Shown here: one piece after another, positions 44,601 to 56,840 of the stretch
How the letters are laid out: each line of letters starts with the position of its first letter
Position numbering within the stretch: position 1 is the first letter of the stretch
Assembly (NCBI GenBank): GCA_963827605.1
Contig: CAWHBK010000001.1
Location: 620,001-684,000 of the forward strand
DNA length: 64,000 bases
Source: DSYU01 sp963827605
Lineage (GTDB): Bacteria > Chloroflexota > Anaerolineae > Anaerolineales > Anaerolineaceae
Direction of reading: 5' to 3'
Notes under the pieces: generated by a model
Told to the model about the DNA's origin: nothing
The model's input: only the letters and a program-made list of their open reading frames with translations
Databases searched by the model: none
Position numbers and translations under genes: made by a program

Positions 44601-44810
44601 CTACTTTTCGATCTTGAAACCCACCTTGATCGTCACCTGCCACTCGCCAACTTTCCCATTATCAATTGTGCCGCGCGTCTCAATAACCTCGAACCAGCGC
44701 ATCTGCCGCACGCTTTCTCCAGCCAGGGTAATCGCGTTCTGCACCGCCTCTTCAATGCTGTTGGTTGAGGTACCGGTTAGCTCGATCAGCTTGTACACAC
44801 TGCCATTCAT
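44601..44810 (-). CDS. Dodecin
   Basis: Dodecins are small proteins that form twelve-subunit shells storing flavins. The 69 residues match throughout: VYKLIELTGTSTNSIEEAVQNAITLAGESVRQMRWFEVIETRGTI, then GEWQVTIKVGFKIE. The Trp in MRWFEV is the one that stacks on the flavin. I set the start at 44810, where the ATG follows GGGAGGGAAAT. The frame runs to 44864. The gene stands alone between the LiaF-like and YcgN-like genes. Confidence 0.93.
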   Translation of the reverse strand: MNGSVYKLIELTGTSTNSIEEAVQNAITLAGESVRQMRWFEVIETRGTIDNGKVGEWQVTIKVGFKIEK

Positions 44811-44900
44811 ATTTCCCTCCCAAAATCGATCTTCAGAATGTGAGTCACCGGCAAGAAAGGGCACGCTCGCAGGAAATTCTTGCCTGCTGATATTGTACGC

Positions 44901-45353
44901 TTATTCCAGCCAATCCACGATGTAATCCTCGAGGTTCTCCATATCAACGTCCTTTTCCGCCTGCGTCCGCCAGCGCACCGAAATTCCTGCTTCGTGTACG
45001 GTGTTCGGGCTTCCGGAAACGAGCGGATGCCACCATTCCAGGTCTTTGCCTTCCGCGATCAAACGGTAAGCGCAAGTTTTGGGCATCCAGTGAAGCTGCC
45101 GGACGGTTTCCGGGGTTAAGGTCAGGCAGGTAGGCATCAATTTGGCGCGCTCGGAATAAGCCGTGCAGCGGCAGCGGTACGTATCCAGCAAGCGGCAGAC
45201 AACGTTGGTGTAATAAATCTCGCCGGTCTCTTCATCTTCCAGTTTATACAGGCAGCAGCGCGCGCAGCCATCACACAGCGACTCCCATTCCTCGCGCGTC
45301 ATTTCTTCTAACGTCTTGCGCTTCCAGAAAGGAAGCTCGTTATTTTCCGTCAT
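44901..45353 (-). CDS. YcgN-type cysteine cluster protein (UPF0260)
   Basis: The 150-residue protein has the pattern of the YcgN/YkgJ family: LCDGCARCCLYKLEDEETGEIYYTNVVCRLLDTYRCRCTAYSER. It has Cys residues at about 28, 31, 34 and 35, and then at 53, 60 and 62. PTCLTLTPETVRQLHWMPKTCAYRLIAEGKDLEWWHPLVSG follows. The cluster is expected to bind a metal or iron-sulfur group, but no function is established. It lies just downstream of murE on the same strand. Confidence 0.9.
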   Translation of the reverse strand: MTENNELPFWKRKTLEEMTREEWESLCDGCARCCLYKLEDEETGEIYYTNVVCRLLDTYRCRCTAYSERAKLMPTCLTLTPETVRQLHWMPKTCAYRLIAEGKDLEWWHPLVSGSPNTVHEAGISVRWRTQAEKDVDMENLEDYIVDWLE

Positions 45354-45447
45354 TTCAACTCCTTAACGGTAAAGAAAGTCGATCCGTGAGCAGTAAATCA
45401 GTCAATTCGTGATGCGGATCACCGGTCGTGAAAAGTCTACTACCGGA

Positions 45448-45483
45448 TTGACTGTTCACTGTTCACTGCTAACTGTTCACTTT
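45448..45483. repeat. Short tandem repeat after murE
   Basis: Three to four copies of a unit like TGTTCACT are spaced by 7 to 14 bases and run into the end of murE. The purpose is unknown. Confidence 0.5.
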
Positions 45484-47108
45484 TCTCTCGTTGGCAAATA
45501 CGGCATCTGCGGGCCAGTCGCGTGGATCAGCTCGGCCACCGCGGCGCGCATCGCAATCCGGTCATCCCAGGCGTATTCCACCGTGCCAAAACACATCGAC
45601 TGCTCGTGGCCTTTGCCGCATGCCATCACCAGGTCCCCTGGCTTTGCCATCTGAACGGCCTGGCGGATCGCTTCTCCCCGGTCAGGGATGCGCAGGAAGG
45701 TCTGTCCTTCGATGCCGCCTTTCGATCTGGCCCCCTGCGCCATTTCCTCCAGGATCTCCTCGAGCGACTCGGTGCGCGGGTCCTCGGCGGTCAGGATCGA
45801 TACATCGGCCAGTTCAGCGGAAACTTCGGCCATCATGCGGCGTTTTTCACGGTCGCGCAGGCCGGCGGAGCCAAACACCACGATCACGCGCCCGTTGGTC
45901 ATTTCACGGACAGCTTTTAATGCTTGCTTGAGTGCGTTGGGCGTGTGAGCAAAATCCACAATCGCGATAAAAGATTGGCCCATGCTGATCTGTTCCATCC
46001 GACCTGGCACGCCGCGCAAATTCGCAATTCCCTGGCTGGCGGTCTCCGCGTCGATTCCCAACCCAAGCACGGTTGCGCTCAGCGCGGCCAGGCAGTTCGA
46101 CACATTGAACAAACCCATGAGATGGCTGTATACCGGCACGCAAAAACCCGGGCCATTGGCGATAAAGTGCAGGCCATCCGATTCATGATGGATCGTATCC
46201 GCCCATACGTCCGCGCCAGGGCTGGTGGAGTAAGCGGTCTGGCGGACGGAAATTCGCCCGTGCAAATATTCGTATGAGCTGTCATCCCGGTTCAGCACCG
46301 CCAGCGGCTCAACCCCGTTTGGCTTGGCCGGCCGGCTGGGGCTGGCCAGGCTGGTAAAAAGGCTGGCTTTTGCGTCGCGGTAGGCTTCGAAGGAGCCGTG
46401 ATTGTCAATATGTTCGTGGGTGATATTGGTCAGAACACCGATGTCGAACTCGCAGCCGGTCACGCGATGCTGGGCCAGACCGTGGGAAGTGGCTTCCAAA
46501 ACCACGTGGGTAAGCCCGGCAGCCAGCATGCGGGCCATGTACTGCTGGACTTCCGGTGCGCGCGGGGTGGTTACATGAAAGCCGGTATCGTAGGCTTCAT
46601 TGCCAATCATGGCGTTGACGGTTGAAATGATGCCTACGGGAATCCCGGCTTTGAGCAGGATCTGGTAGATCAGGTTGGCGGTGGTGGTTTTGCCATCCGT
46701 ACCGGTAACGCCAATCACGATCATGCGCCGGGCCGGGTAGCCCTGAAAGGCCGCCGACAGGTAAGCCAGCGCCTGGCGGGCATCCGCAACCTGGACATAT
46801 GGGACCGGCAGATCCAACAGCGTCTGGGTGCCAACAATCGCCACCGCACCCTGGGCCAGGGCCTGTGGAATAAATCGGTGCCCGTCGGTGGCCATCCCCT
46901 GGGTAGCCACAAATATAAAACCGGGTTTGATTTCGCGGGAATCCTCGCTAATCCCACTCACCTGGATGCCAGGTAGCTCGCTGCACGAGAGCAGTGCGAT
47001 CGGCAGCTCGCGCACCAATTCGGGTAGTTCCCTTTTTACAAAACCGGTCAAGACCATTTCCTCCAATGAAGCTTTAAAAAGAAAGGTTTCGATAAGGTCC
47101 GTCCCCAT
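45477..47108 (-). CDS. murE: UDP-N-acetylmuramoyl-tripeptide synthetase MurE
   Basis: MurE adds the third amino acid to UDP-MurNAc-L-Ala-D-Glu in peptidoglycan synthesis. The 543 residues have the substrate-binding SGISEDSREIKPGFIFVATQG, the ATP site VIGVTGTDGKTTTANLIYQIL, LEATSHGLAQHRVTGCEFDIGVLTNITHEHID, and VDFAHTPNALKQAL. The loop that tells the amino acid reads TAEDPRTES, where diaminopimelate enzymes have DNPR and lysine enzymes differ, so the third residue cannot be called with confidence. The start may be 47108 or the ATG at 47057. Both the ATP synthase genes upstream and the YcgN-like gene downstream are on the same strand. Confidence 0.94.
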   Translation of the reverse strand: MGTDLIETFLFKASLEEMVLTGFVKRELPELVRELPIALLSCSELPGIQVSGISEDSREIKPGFIFVATQGMATDGHRFIPQALAQGAVAIVGTQTLLDLPVPYVQVADARQALAYLSAAFQGYPARRMIVIGVTGTDGKTTTANLIYQILLKAGIPVGIISTVNAMIGNEAYDTGFHVTTPRAPEVQQYMARMLAAGLTHVVLEATSHGLAQHRVTGCEFDIGVLTNITHEHIDNHGSFEAYRDAKASLFTSLASPSRPAKPNGVEPLAVLNRDDSSYEYLHGRISVRQTAYSTSPGADVWADTIHHESDGLHFIANGPGFCVPVYSHLMGLFNVSNCLAALSATVLGLGIDAETASQGIANLRGVPGRMEQISMGQSFIAIVDFAHTPNALKQALKAVREMTNGRVIVVFGSAGLRDREKRRMMAEVSAELADVSILTAEDPRTESLEEILEEMAQGARSKGGIEGQTFLRIPDRGEAIRQAVQMAKPGDLVMACGKGHEQSMCFGTVEYAWDDRIAMRAAVAELIHATGPQMPYLPTREK

Positions 47109-47238
47109 CGAAACCCTGCTCTATTATAGTATGAAAGCTACATCCGGTTCAAAAGGAATTTCACTTCCACCCCAACAATTGCGGTGGGGCGCGGAGTACA
47201 GGCGAATAGCAATCCGGTTTGCGGTTTGGCGAAAAAAT

Positions 47239-47979
47239 TTAACGCAGGTTATGCCGCAAATCTTCCAACTGGCCCGATAAAGAGCCATCCACCACCCGGT
47301 CGCCAATCCGCATAACCAACCCGCCCAGGATGGACGGATCCACGCGGAAATAAACCATCGCGGCCCCACCCAATTTCTCCAGAATCGCGCAGCGAATTGT
47401 CTCCTTTTCGCCCTCGGTGAGCGGTAGAGCGCTGGTGACATCCGCCTTCTGGATGCCGTCCGAAGAAACCCCGTCCAGGATAGCCACCTTGCCATTGCGT
47501 ACACCAGAGAAGAATTCATTGACCAGAGCGTGCTGGCGCCGTTCATCCAGGTTTTCCGAAATCAACTTTTGGGCCGCGGAGATGGCCAACGAGACGATCT
47601 GCCCGCGCAGTTCGCTCAGCATGCGGTTGCGCTCGCCTTCCAGCTCCGTCATGGCTGCCTCGCGCGATTTCAATACTTCGCTCTCCGCCTGCGCGCGGAT
47701 CTCATGCTCCACTTTCTGCGCACGCTCAGTCGCCTCGCGGATCACTTCCCCGGCGCGAGTTTGTGCTTCGGTGATGATGCGGTTGGCTTCTACTTCCGCG
47801 TTAGCGCGCGCGTCAGCTGCGATGCGCGCATCTTCCAGCCCCTTGGCAATGGCGATACGCCGTTTCTCTAGCTGGTTAAGCAGGGGCACAAACACCCACG
47901 CGCGCAGGATCACAAACAGGATCCCAAAGCTCAGGGCAAATACGAGTAAATAACCAAGACTGATACCTAATGCTTCCAA
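47239..47979 (-). CDS. atpFH: ATP synthase subunit b fused to the C-terminal part of subunit delta
   Basis: The first 165 residues are a b subunit of the Fo stalk. They start with a membrane segment (MEALGISLGYLLVFALSFGILFVIL) and continue as a long coiled coil of Glu/Ala/Arg. The last 75 residues (DVTSALPLTEGEKETIRCAILEKLGG to IGDRVVDGSLSGQLEDLRHNL) match the C-terminal domain of delta/OSCP, including VDPSILGGLVMRIGD. The N-terminal helical domain of delta, which in other enzymes binds the alpha subunits, is missing. The gene has no frameshift. Mycobacteria have a longer b-delta fusion of a different kind. It is the last gene of the Fo cluster, and no F1 gene follows. Confidence 0.88.
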   Translation of the reverse strand: MEALGISLGYLLVFALSFGILFVILRAWVFVPLLNQLEKRRIAIAKGLEDARIAADARANAEVEANRIITEAQTRAGEVIREATERAQKVEHEIRAQAESEVLKSREAAMTELEGERNRMLSELRGQIVSLAISAAQKLISENLDERRQHALVNEFFSGVRNGKVAILDGVSSDGIQKADVTSALPLTEGEKETIRCAILEKLGGAAMVYFRVDPSILGGLVMRIGDRVVDGSLSGQLEDLRHNLR

Positions 47980-48023
47980 TGTAACTTCCTTTCTGCCGGC
48001 AATCGATGATGACTGGACGAATA

Positions 48024-48260
48024 TTAAAGAACGAACAGCATCAAGAAGGCGATCACCAGGCAGTAAATCGCGATCGCTTCAGAGAAAGCAATACCCAAGA
48101 TCATGTTCGTGAGCAAGGTACCATAGGTATCCGGGTTGCGCGCCATACCTTCCAGCGCCCCCTGCACACTCAAACCAATACCAATCCCCGCGCCAAGCGC
48201 ACCAATCATCGAAAGACCAGCTCCAATAAACTTTGCTGCCTCTACAATATCACCGGTCAT
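48024..48260 (-). CDS. atpE: ATP synthase subunit c
   Basis: This is the c-ring subunit of Fo. The 78 residues have two membrane helices: VEAAKFIGAGLSMIGALGAGIGIGLSV and ILGIAFSEAIAIYCLVIAFLMLF. The connecting loop is GMARNP and the ion-carrying Glu lies in FSEAIAIY. No clear Na+ signature (Glu-Ser/Thr pair with a matching Gln) is evident, so a proton ring is likelier. The ATG at 48260 follows AGGAGGAATTTACCC. The longer frame to 48362 is not part of the family. Confidence 0.93.
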   Translation of the reverse strand: MTGDIVEAAKFIGAGLSMIGALGAGIGIGLSVQGALEGMARNPDTYGTLLTNMILGIAFSEAIAIYCLVIAFLMLFVL

Positions 48261-48368
48261 TGGGTAAATTCCTCCTGCGATTTTTTTGTGATTTACGACG
48301 AGTATGTTTCGCCAGTGTTTTTTTGATGGAAACCAGGCAATAGGTGCCCGAGTGCGGCCCAAATCGCT

Positions 48369-49335
48369 TTACGCGGCATGCTCCTCAGCATGTCCCTGGG
48401 TAGCCTGAGACATAAAGACCAGGGTGAGCATCCCAAATACGAAGGCCTGGATCGCGCCGATGAAAAACTCAAACAACATGATCATCGAGGGCATGAAAAC
48501 AGGCACCATGGACGAAATCAGGAACAGCAAGACCATGCCGGCAAACATATTGCCAAACAACCGGAAGGAAAATGAGAGGATCTTGGAGAATTCCGAAATC
48601 AGCTCCAGCAGGCTGACCGCCAGGTCCATCGCGCCAAACCCTGGACGGCTGAAGAGCGTGCGCACATTGAAAAAGCGGTAGATGTAACGCCAGCCCTGCG
48701 CGCGAATGCCGACGATCTGCGTGGCAATGACGGACAGCAGCGCCAGCGCAACGGTAAAGTTCAGGTCGGTTGACATGCCGCGAAAGAAAGGCACCAGAGC
48801 GTATTCGCCCTTCTGCGGCAGTTATGGTGTTCACCCCTAAGACCTGCACCACAGCGTTGCCATCTTTTTCGGCATGTTCCAGAATACCCACCGCTTCCAT
48901 TCCGGGGATCAAACCCATCCAGTTGGAAACCAGGACAATGATCAGGATGGATGCAAACCAGGGGAAAATGGTTTTGGTCCAACGCCCGGCGGTGGATTCA
49001 GTCATGTTATATACCATCTCGACCAGCATTTCCATCGCTCCGGAAATGCCGTGCGGCACCAGGTCGCCCTTACGCAGCGAGCTGCGCACTGCCAGTGCCA
49101 GTGCGATCACCACAATATCCACAACGAGCAGGGTTGTGATGGTGTTGGTCAGGTAGAAGGGGCCAATCACCGGCAGCGTAAACAGCGGCTCAGGTGACAA
49201 ACGCTCCGCCGCGACAAAAATATGCGGGCGAACCGGAGGAAAGAACGAGACCGCGATGATAGCCAGGATAAAGAATAACAGGATCCACCAGCGATTGACC
49301 CCATACTGCCATTTACGAGCTTTTTCCAATGCCAA
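48369..49335 (-). CDS. atpB: ATP synthase subunit a (one frameshift)
   Basis: Subunit a forms the proton half-channels beside the c-ring. The essential Arg is in SFSFRLFGNMFAGM. Other marks are VSNWMGLIPGMEAVG and EFFIGAIQAFVFGMLTLVF. Removing one G near 48816 joins the two frames (VNTITAAEGEYALVPFFRGMSTDLNFTVALA). The start may be the TTG at 49335 or the TTG at 49329, since AGGAGG lies just before them. The 5' end overlaps the atpI gene, and atpE follows. Confidence 0.92.
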
Positions 49336-49637
49336 CCTCCTGGTCAGTTTTTTCCGTTTTTGATGGACGCACGTCGGGTAGACGCGCTTTAATTTTCGAT
49401 GTTACCAGCCGGACGATAAAAAGCATCGCGACGATCGAGACCGGAATACTGGCGATGAGTAGAATCAGGGTGAAAAACGGCCGGGTCTGGAAAGTATTGT
49501 CCAGCCACAAGCCTCCCAATACGGCAGCCAGGATAATGACCAAAGGTGACACAGCCCACCTGCCCGGCGGCGCCCGCCAGGGTAAGGTTGAGCCAGTACT
49601 GCTTTTTGTCTTTTTGGGGTTCCGGTCCTTGAACCAT
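49313..49637 (-). CDS. atpI: AtpI-like ATP synthase accessory membrane protein (one frameshift)
   Basis: The product would have about 107 residues. The start MVQGPEPQKDKKQYWLNLTLAGAAGQVG lies in one frame. The rest (LVIILAAVLGGLWLDNTFQTRPFFTLILLIASIPVSIVAMLFIV) lies in the next, and one extra base near 49554 explains the break. The two membrane helices and the GLWLD motif are those of the AtpI family, which helps assemble the c-ring and may handle Mg2+. The C-terminal tail is charged. It is the first gene of atpI-atpB-atpE-atpFH. Confidence 0.85.
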
Positions 49638-49689
49638 TGCTGGAATTATATCATGATCGGATTTTATCCGTCAACAAATGAAGATGCTA

Positions 49690-49738
49690 AGCGAAGGGAG
49701 GTTTTGCCCGGCGCTGCCGGGCAAAACCTCCCTTCGCT
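49690..49738. repeat. Perfect 23-bp inverted repeat
   Basis: The arms at 49690-49712 and 49716-49738 are perfectly complementary around a 3-base loop. The core includes GGGAGGTTTTGCCCGGC. It lies 22 bases beyond the end of nuoN and about 50 before atpI, so it could end nuo transcripts, though no T run is present on the minus strand. It may be a mobile or repeated palindromic element. Confidence 0.85.
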
Positions 49739-49759
49739 CAGAATGAAGCAGTCCCAGGT

Positions 49760-51250
49760 TTAGAACAGCCCGGCCGCACCGAAGGTTGAGAACGTATACA
49801 GCGGTCCAACCACCGTCCCCAGTACCAGGATCCCAACCACGCAAACCAGCAGGGCCACCCGCCAGGGAGCCGTCACCGGCAGCGGTTGGCTGCCGCCAGC
49901 CGGGTTACCCTGGTAGACGATCCTGCAGCACCGTCAGGTAGTAGTAAAGGCCCACCACCGAGGTAAGCACGCCGATCACAGCCAGCCAGACCAGGTTGGC
50001 CTGGATCGCGGCGCCAAACACCAGCAGCTTGCCAATAAAACCGCTCAGCGGCGGGATGCCGCCCAGTGAGAGCAGCGCCACCAGCAGCGCCAGGGCCAGC
50101 CCCGGGTTGCGCCGCTGCAAGCCCGCGTAAGCATCGATCTCATCCGAGCAGACCACCCGCCCCACCAGGGCCACGATACCAAAGGCCGCCAGGTTGGTCA
50201 CCAGGTAAGAGAGCAGGTAATACGTCGCGCCGGTATAGCCTAATTGATTCGCATGCGCGACCCCTGGCGCATTGGCCGCGGCCACTCCCGCCAGGATATA
50301 CCCCGCCTGGGCAATCGACGAGTAGGCCAGCAGGCGCTTGATATTCTTCTGCACCATGGCGAGCATATTGCCCACAATCATGCTGGCTGCCGACAGGATC
50401 GCGACCAGGATAGTCCAGTTTTCAAAGATGCCAGCCGGTTGCGCGCCGGCGGGAAATGCAGCGATCATCACGCGCATCAGCACGGCAAACCCGGCCGCCT
50501 TCGATGCGGTGGACAGAAAACCGGCCACCGGGGTCGGCGCGCCTTCGTAAACATCCGGGGCCCAAAAATGGAACGGCACTGCCGAGACCTTGAAGCCAAA
50601 CCCCACCAGCACCAGGATCACCGCCAATATCAGCAGGGGCAGCGGCATTCCCGCGAACTTCGGCGCCATAGCGTACAGGTTCGTGGTGCCGGAGAAACCA
50701 TACAGCAGGCTGAAGCCGTACAGCATCACCGCGGCAGTCATCGCGCCAAAGAGGAAATACTTGATCCCGGCTTCGGTCGATTTTGGATCGCGGGTCATAA
50801 ACCCTGCCATGACGTACAACGGCAGCGAGGTTGTCTCAATCGCCAGGTAAAGCATGATCAGGTCAGCCGAGGAGGCCATCAGGTTCATGCCCAGGGTAGC
50901 CACGAGCATCAAGATGTAAAACTCGCCCTGCTGGCCTTCCGGCTCCTGGTCCACCATGAAGAGCGCGGTCAGCGCCGCGCCCACCAGGAAAATCAGGCGA
51001 AAAACGAAGGCGGTGCCGTCCAGGCGCAGCATGCCGCCAAAGATCAGCTCGGGTTGGCTGCCGGGCGGGCAAACACCACCGCCAGAATGGCAATCACCAG
51101 CAGGCCGGCGGCAGTGACCCAACCCAGGTTGCGCCGGATGGGTCCGCGCCAGACCAGATCGAGCACCAGCACCAGCCCGCCCAGGATAACGAGGCCAATT
51201 TCTGGCAGAATTGCCAGGAGCATCGAGGGGGTAAATGCTACAGGTTCCAC
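49760..51250 (-). CDS. nuoN: NADH-quinone oxidoreductase subunit N (two frameshifts)
   Basis: This is the proton-translocating, antiporter-like subunit closest to the peripheral arm among the three types. About 496 residues contain some 14 membrane helices. Visible marks are IETTSLPLYVMAGFMTRDPKSTEAGIKYFLFGAMTAAVMLYG (conserved Glu and Lys), GFGFKVSAVPFHFWAPDVYEGAPTPVAGFLSTASKAAGF and QKNIKRLLAYSSIAQAGY. Frame breaks near 51060 and 49917 each fit one extra base, and the true C-terminus ends at TFGAAGLF. It starts with GTG at 51250, overlapping the preceding nuoM stop by one base. Confidence 0.93.
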
Positions 51251-52742
51251 TATGCACCTCCTACCAGGGCCAGGATCCGGTTCACTCCGGATTGGATCAT
51301 GCCCGCCATCAGCGCCTGCGGGAACCAGCCCAGGAGGATCATGATGGCGGAGAGTGAGACGACCACAATTTTATCCATCAGGGTAATATCCCCAACCGTT
51401 TTTTCCAGGGCTTGCGGCAGGTCGCCAAAGAAAACGCGCCGCACAACCATCAAAATGTAGCCCGCGGTGATGATCACGCCCAAAACGGCGATAATCGCCA
51501 CAATCGGGGTGGCGCTCCAGGCGCCCATAAAGATGGGGAACTCCGCGGCAAACCCGGAGAAGAACGGCATGCCCATGGATACCAACCCTGCGACGATAAA
51601 GCCTATCGCTGCAAATGGCATCCTGCGTACCAACCCACCTAGCTGTGCAATGTCGCGGGTGTGCGCCCGGTCGTATACCATTCCGACAATCGCAAAGAAG
51701 AGCGCCGTCATCACGCCGTGCGAGAACATCTGCATGCCCGAGCCGAGCAGCCCCTGGCGGTTGAGCGTGGCAAAGCCAATCAACACCAGGCCCATGTGCG
51801 AGACCGAGGAGAAGCCGATGACGTATTTGAAATCCGTCTGCACCATGGCGATCAACGCGCCGTATACCACGTTAATGGTCGCCAGCACCAGGATGGCCCA
51901 GGCCCAGTATTTGCGCGCCTTCCGGCAGCAGCGTGATGGCGACGCGCAGGGCGGCAAACGCGCCTACTTTCATCTCCACCCCCGCCAGCAGCATCGAGAC
52001 GGCGGTCGGAGCAGCCACGTGACCGTCCGGCGCCCAGGAGTGGAAGGGGAAGATGCCCCCCAGGATGGCAAAGCCCATAAAGACCAGCGGGAACCATATC
52101 TGCTGGAATTGGGTCGTGAAACCGGCTTTCTCCAGCTCCAGCATATTGAAGGTGTACACGCCGCTCTGCTGGCCGTTGATCACGTACATCGCCAGCACGC
52201 CCACCAGCGCAATCACCGAGCCGATGAACAGGTACAGGGTCAGCTTCATCGCGCCGTAATCACGCGTCTTGGGGGATCCCCACATGGCGATCATCAGGTA
52301 CTTGGGGAAGACGGCCAGCTCGAAGAAGAAGAACAGCTGGAACATATCCAGCGAGCTGAACACCCCCAGCACGCTCGTCCCCAGGAACATCAGGAAAGCG
52401 AAGAACTCGCGCGGGCGGTCCTCCACATTCCAGGAGACCATCACGCCAAAGGTGACGACCAGCGCGCCCAGCAGCATCAGCGGCGCGCTAATGCCATCGA
52501 CACCTACAAAGTACGATATCCCCAGTCCAGGCGCCCATGGGATAAGGCCCTTCGACAAACTGGTAATCACCGCCCGCGGCGCTGTAGTTGAAATACATCG
52601 CCACCGTTAGCAGCAGGGTCAACAGCGAAGCGCCCAGCGCCGTCCAACGGATCCAGTCCCGGCGCGTTTTCGGCATTGCCAGAATGGCCAGGCCGGCGAC
52701 CAGGGGGAGAAAGATGATGATGCTCAACAATGGGAACTGCAT
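51250..52742 (-). CDS. nuoM: NADH-quinone oxidoreductase subunit M, second copy (two frameshifts)
   Basis: This is the second of two M-type antiporter-like subunits (about 497 residues). The N-terminus is SIIIFLPLVAGLAILAMP. The core has YFVGVDGISAPLMLLGALVV, FFFFELAVFPKYLMIAMWG (conserved Glu), GGIFPFHSWAPDGHVAAPTAVSMLLAGVEMKVGAFA and MVQTDFKYVIGFSSVSHMGLVLIG. One extra base near 52550 and one near 51918 explain the breaks. It differs clearly from the upstream copy, so it is a true paralogue and not an assembly duplication. Confidence 0.92.
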
Positions 52743-52752
52743 CCTTCACCTC

Positions 52753-54297
52753 TTATAATTTCGGGATCATAGACCACATAACCACCGCCCGGTTAATCAC
52801 CGAGAGGATCCAGGCTGGCCACATGCCAATGACCAGGATCAGCACCATCAACGGAACGATCACCACCATTTCGCGCTGGGTGATCTCCTCCAGATGCCCG
52901 GCCCAGCGCTTGTTCAGCGGGCCATGCAGCACATCTTGCAGCGCCTTAAGCGTATAAGCGCCGGTGAACAGCAGGCCAATCATGCTGATTGCCGTCGCCA
53001 GGGTGAGCACCGGCCAGGCGCCCCGCACCACCAGAAACTCCGAAACAAACCCGTTCAACCCCGGCAGCCCCAGCGAGGCCATCGAGGTAAAGATCAGGAT
53101 CGTGCCGTAAATCGGCAGCAGCGCGTATAACCCGCCAAATTCGCTCAGCTTGCGCGTATGCGCCTGGTCATAGATCACCCCCACCAGGAAGAACATCCCC
53201 GCCGAGTACAGGCCGTGGTTGAACATCTGCAACACCGCGCCGTTGAGGGCTATAACATAGTTTTCGGTGCCCCGGGCCAGCGCCGCCGCCGCGATCGCCA
53301 GAACCACAAAGCCCATATGGTTGATCGAGGAGTAAGCCACCAGGCGTTTGAAATCGTCCTGCCCGTATGCGCCCCACGCTCCAAAGACAATCGCCAGCGT
53401 GGCCAACCCGGCCAGCCAGGGCGCGAATTGGGCTGACTTCGGCGGGGAAGAGCGGCAGCACCAGGCGCAGGAAGCCAAACGCGCCCAGCTTGAGCAGCAC
53501 GCCCGCCAGGATCATCGAGCCGCCCGTGGGCGCTTCGGTATGCGCGTCCGGCAGCCAGGTATGGAACGGCCAGACCGGCACCTTGACCGCGAAGGCAATC
53601 ACAAAAGCCCAAAAGGCGATGTTCTTGATCACCGGGAACTGGATGCCGAATAAGCCTTGCTCCTTGACCATCGACGGCCAGATGTTGAATAACTCGGCCA
53701 TATCGAAGGTTCCCGCCAGCACACCGATCATCTGGATCGCCAGCAGCAGGCCCAGCGAGCCGGCCATGGTGAACAGGATGAACTTCAGCGAGGCATAGTT
53801 GCGGTTGGCCCCACCCCACTGCGCGATCAGGAAGTACATCGGCACCAGGCCCACTTCCCAGAAAGCGAAGAACAGCAGCAGGTCGAGCGACATGAATACG
53901 CCCAGCATGCCGGTTTCCAGCAGCAGGAACAGGATCATGTAGGCCTTGACCCGCTCTTCGATCTTGAACGAGGCCAGGATCACCAGCGGCATCAGCAGTG
54001 TCGTCAGCAGCACCATCACCAGCGCGATGCCATCCACCCCCAGGTGGAAGGTCGACTTGATTACGTCATACCAGGCGTACTGTTCCGTCAGATGGAAGGG
54101 ACCATTGGCCGCCAGCAGGGATTCGGACCCATACCGGCTCCAGGCCCATAAGGAGAGCACAAACGAAATCAATGCTGGCTGATCAGTGCTGTCCAGCGGA
54201 TCACTCCCTTTTGCTCGCCAGGGACGAAAATCAGCAGCAGCGCCGCCACGGTTGGCACAAACAAGATCCACGAGAGGAGATGTGTGTTAATATCCAT
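52753..54297 (-). CDS. nuoM: NADH-quinone oxidoreductase subunit M, first copy (two frameshifts)
   Basis: This M-type subunit (about 515 residues) follows nuoL. It begins MDINTHLLSWILFVPTVAALLL. Core marks are FHLGVDGIALVMVLLTTLLMPLVIL, FFAFWEVGLVPMYFLIAQWGG with the conserved Glu, KVPVWPFHTWLPDAHTEAPTGGSMILAGVLLKLGAFGFLR and GQDDFKRLVAYSSINHMGFVVLAIA. A break near 54180 fits one missing base, and one near 53443 fits one extra base. Together with the next gene it gives a complex I with two M subunits. Confidence 0.92.
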
Positions 54298-54309
54298 CTG
54301 CGCTTCTCC

Positions 54310-56495
<2,186 letters not shown>

Positions 56496-56506
<11 letters not shown>

Positions 56507-56831
56507 AGGTCCTCGGCGAAATTAACCTCTTCAGCAGGTCCAACTCCTCCGCCACCACGGTCTTGCGCCGCCGGTAAGCAGAGATGATCAGCGCCAGCCC
56601 AACGACCGCTTCGGCCGCCGCGGCAGCCAGGACAATGGCCACAAACACCTGGCCATCGAGCGTATCGCTGTACAGGTAGCGCCAGAATGCCAGCAGGTTG
56701 ATATTGACGGCGTTGAGCATCAGCTCGATGCCCATCAGGATGGCTACCGCATTGCGGCGAGCCAGCACGCCGTACAATCCCAGGGCAAACAACAGCGCTG
56801 CAAAAATCAGGTACCAGGATAGTGGGATCAT
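56496..56831 (-). CDS. nuoK: NADH-quinone oxidoreductase subunit K
   Basis: The 111 residues form three membrane helices. The two conserved buried Glu residues lie in ILMGIELMLNAVNINLLAF and AAAAAEAVVGLALIISAYR. These belong to the central chain of charged residues in the membrane arm. It is intact and overlaps the nuoL start. The 3' part has a charged tail after SAYRRRKTVVAEELDLLKRL. Confidence 0.95.
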
Positions 56832-56840
56832 ACACCCTCC

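Noticed and set aside
50244..52591. Long open frames opposite nuoN and nuoM
   Set aside because: They have the same His/Gln/Arg bias and overlap supported nuo genes on the other strand.
51250..54297. Assembly duplication of one nuoM
   Set aside because: The two copies differ throughout (for example FFAFWEVGLVPMYF against FFFFELAVFPKYLM), so they are true paralogues.
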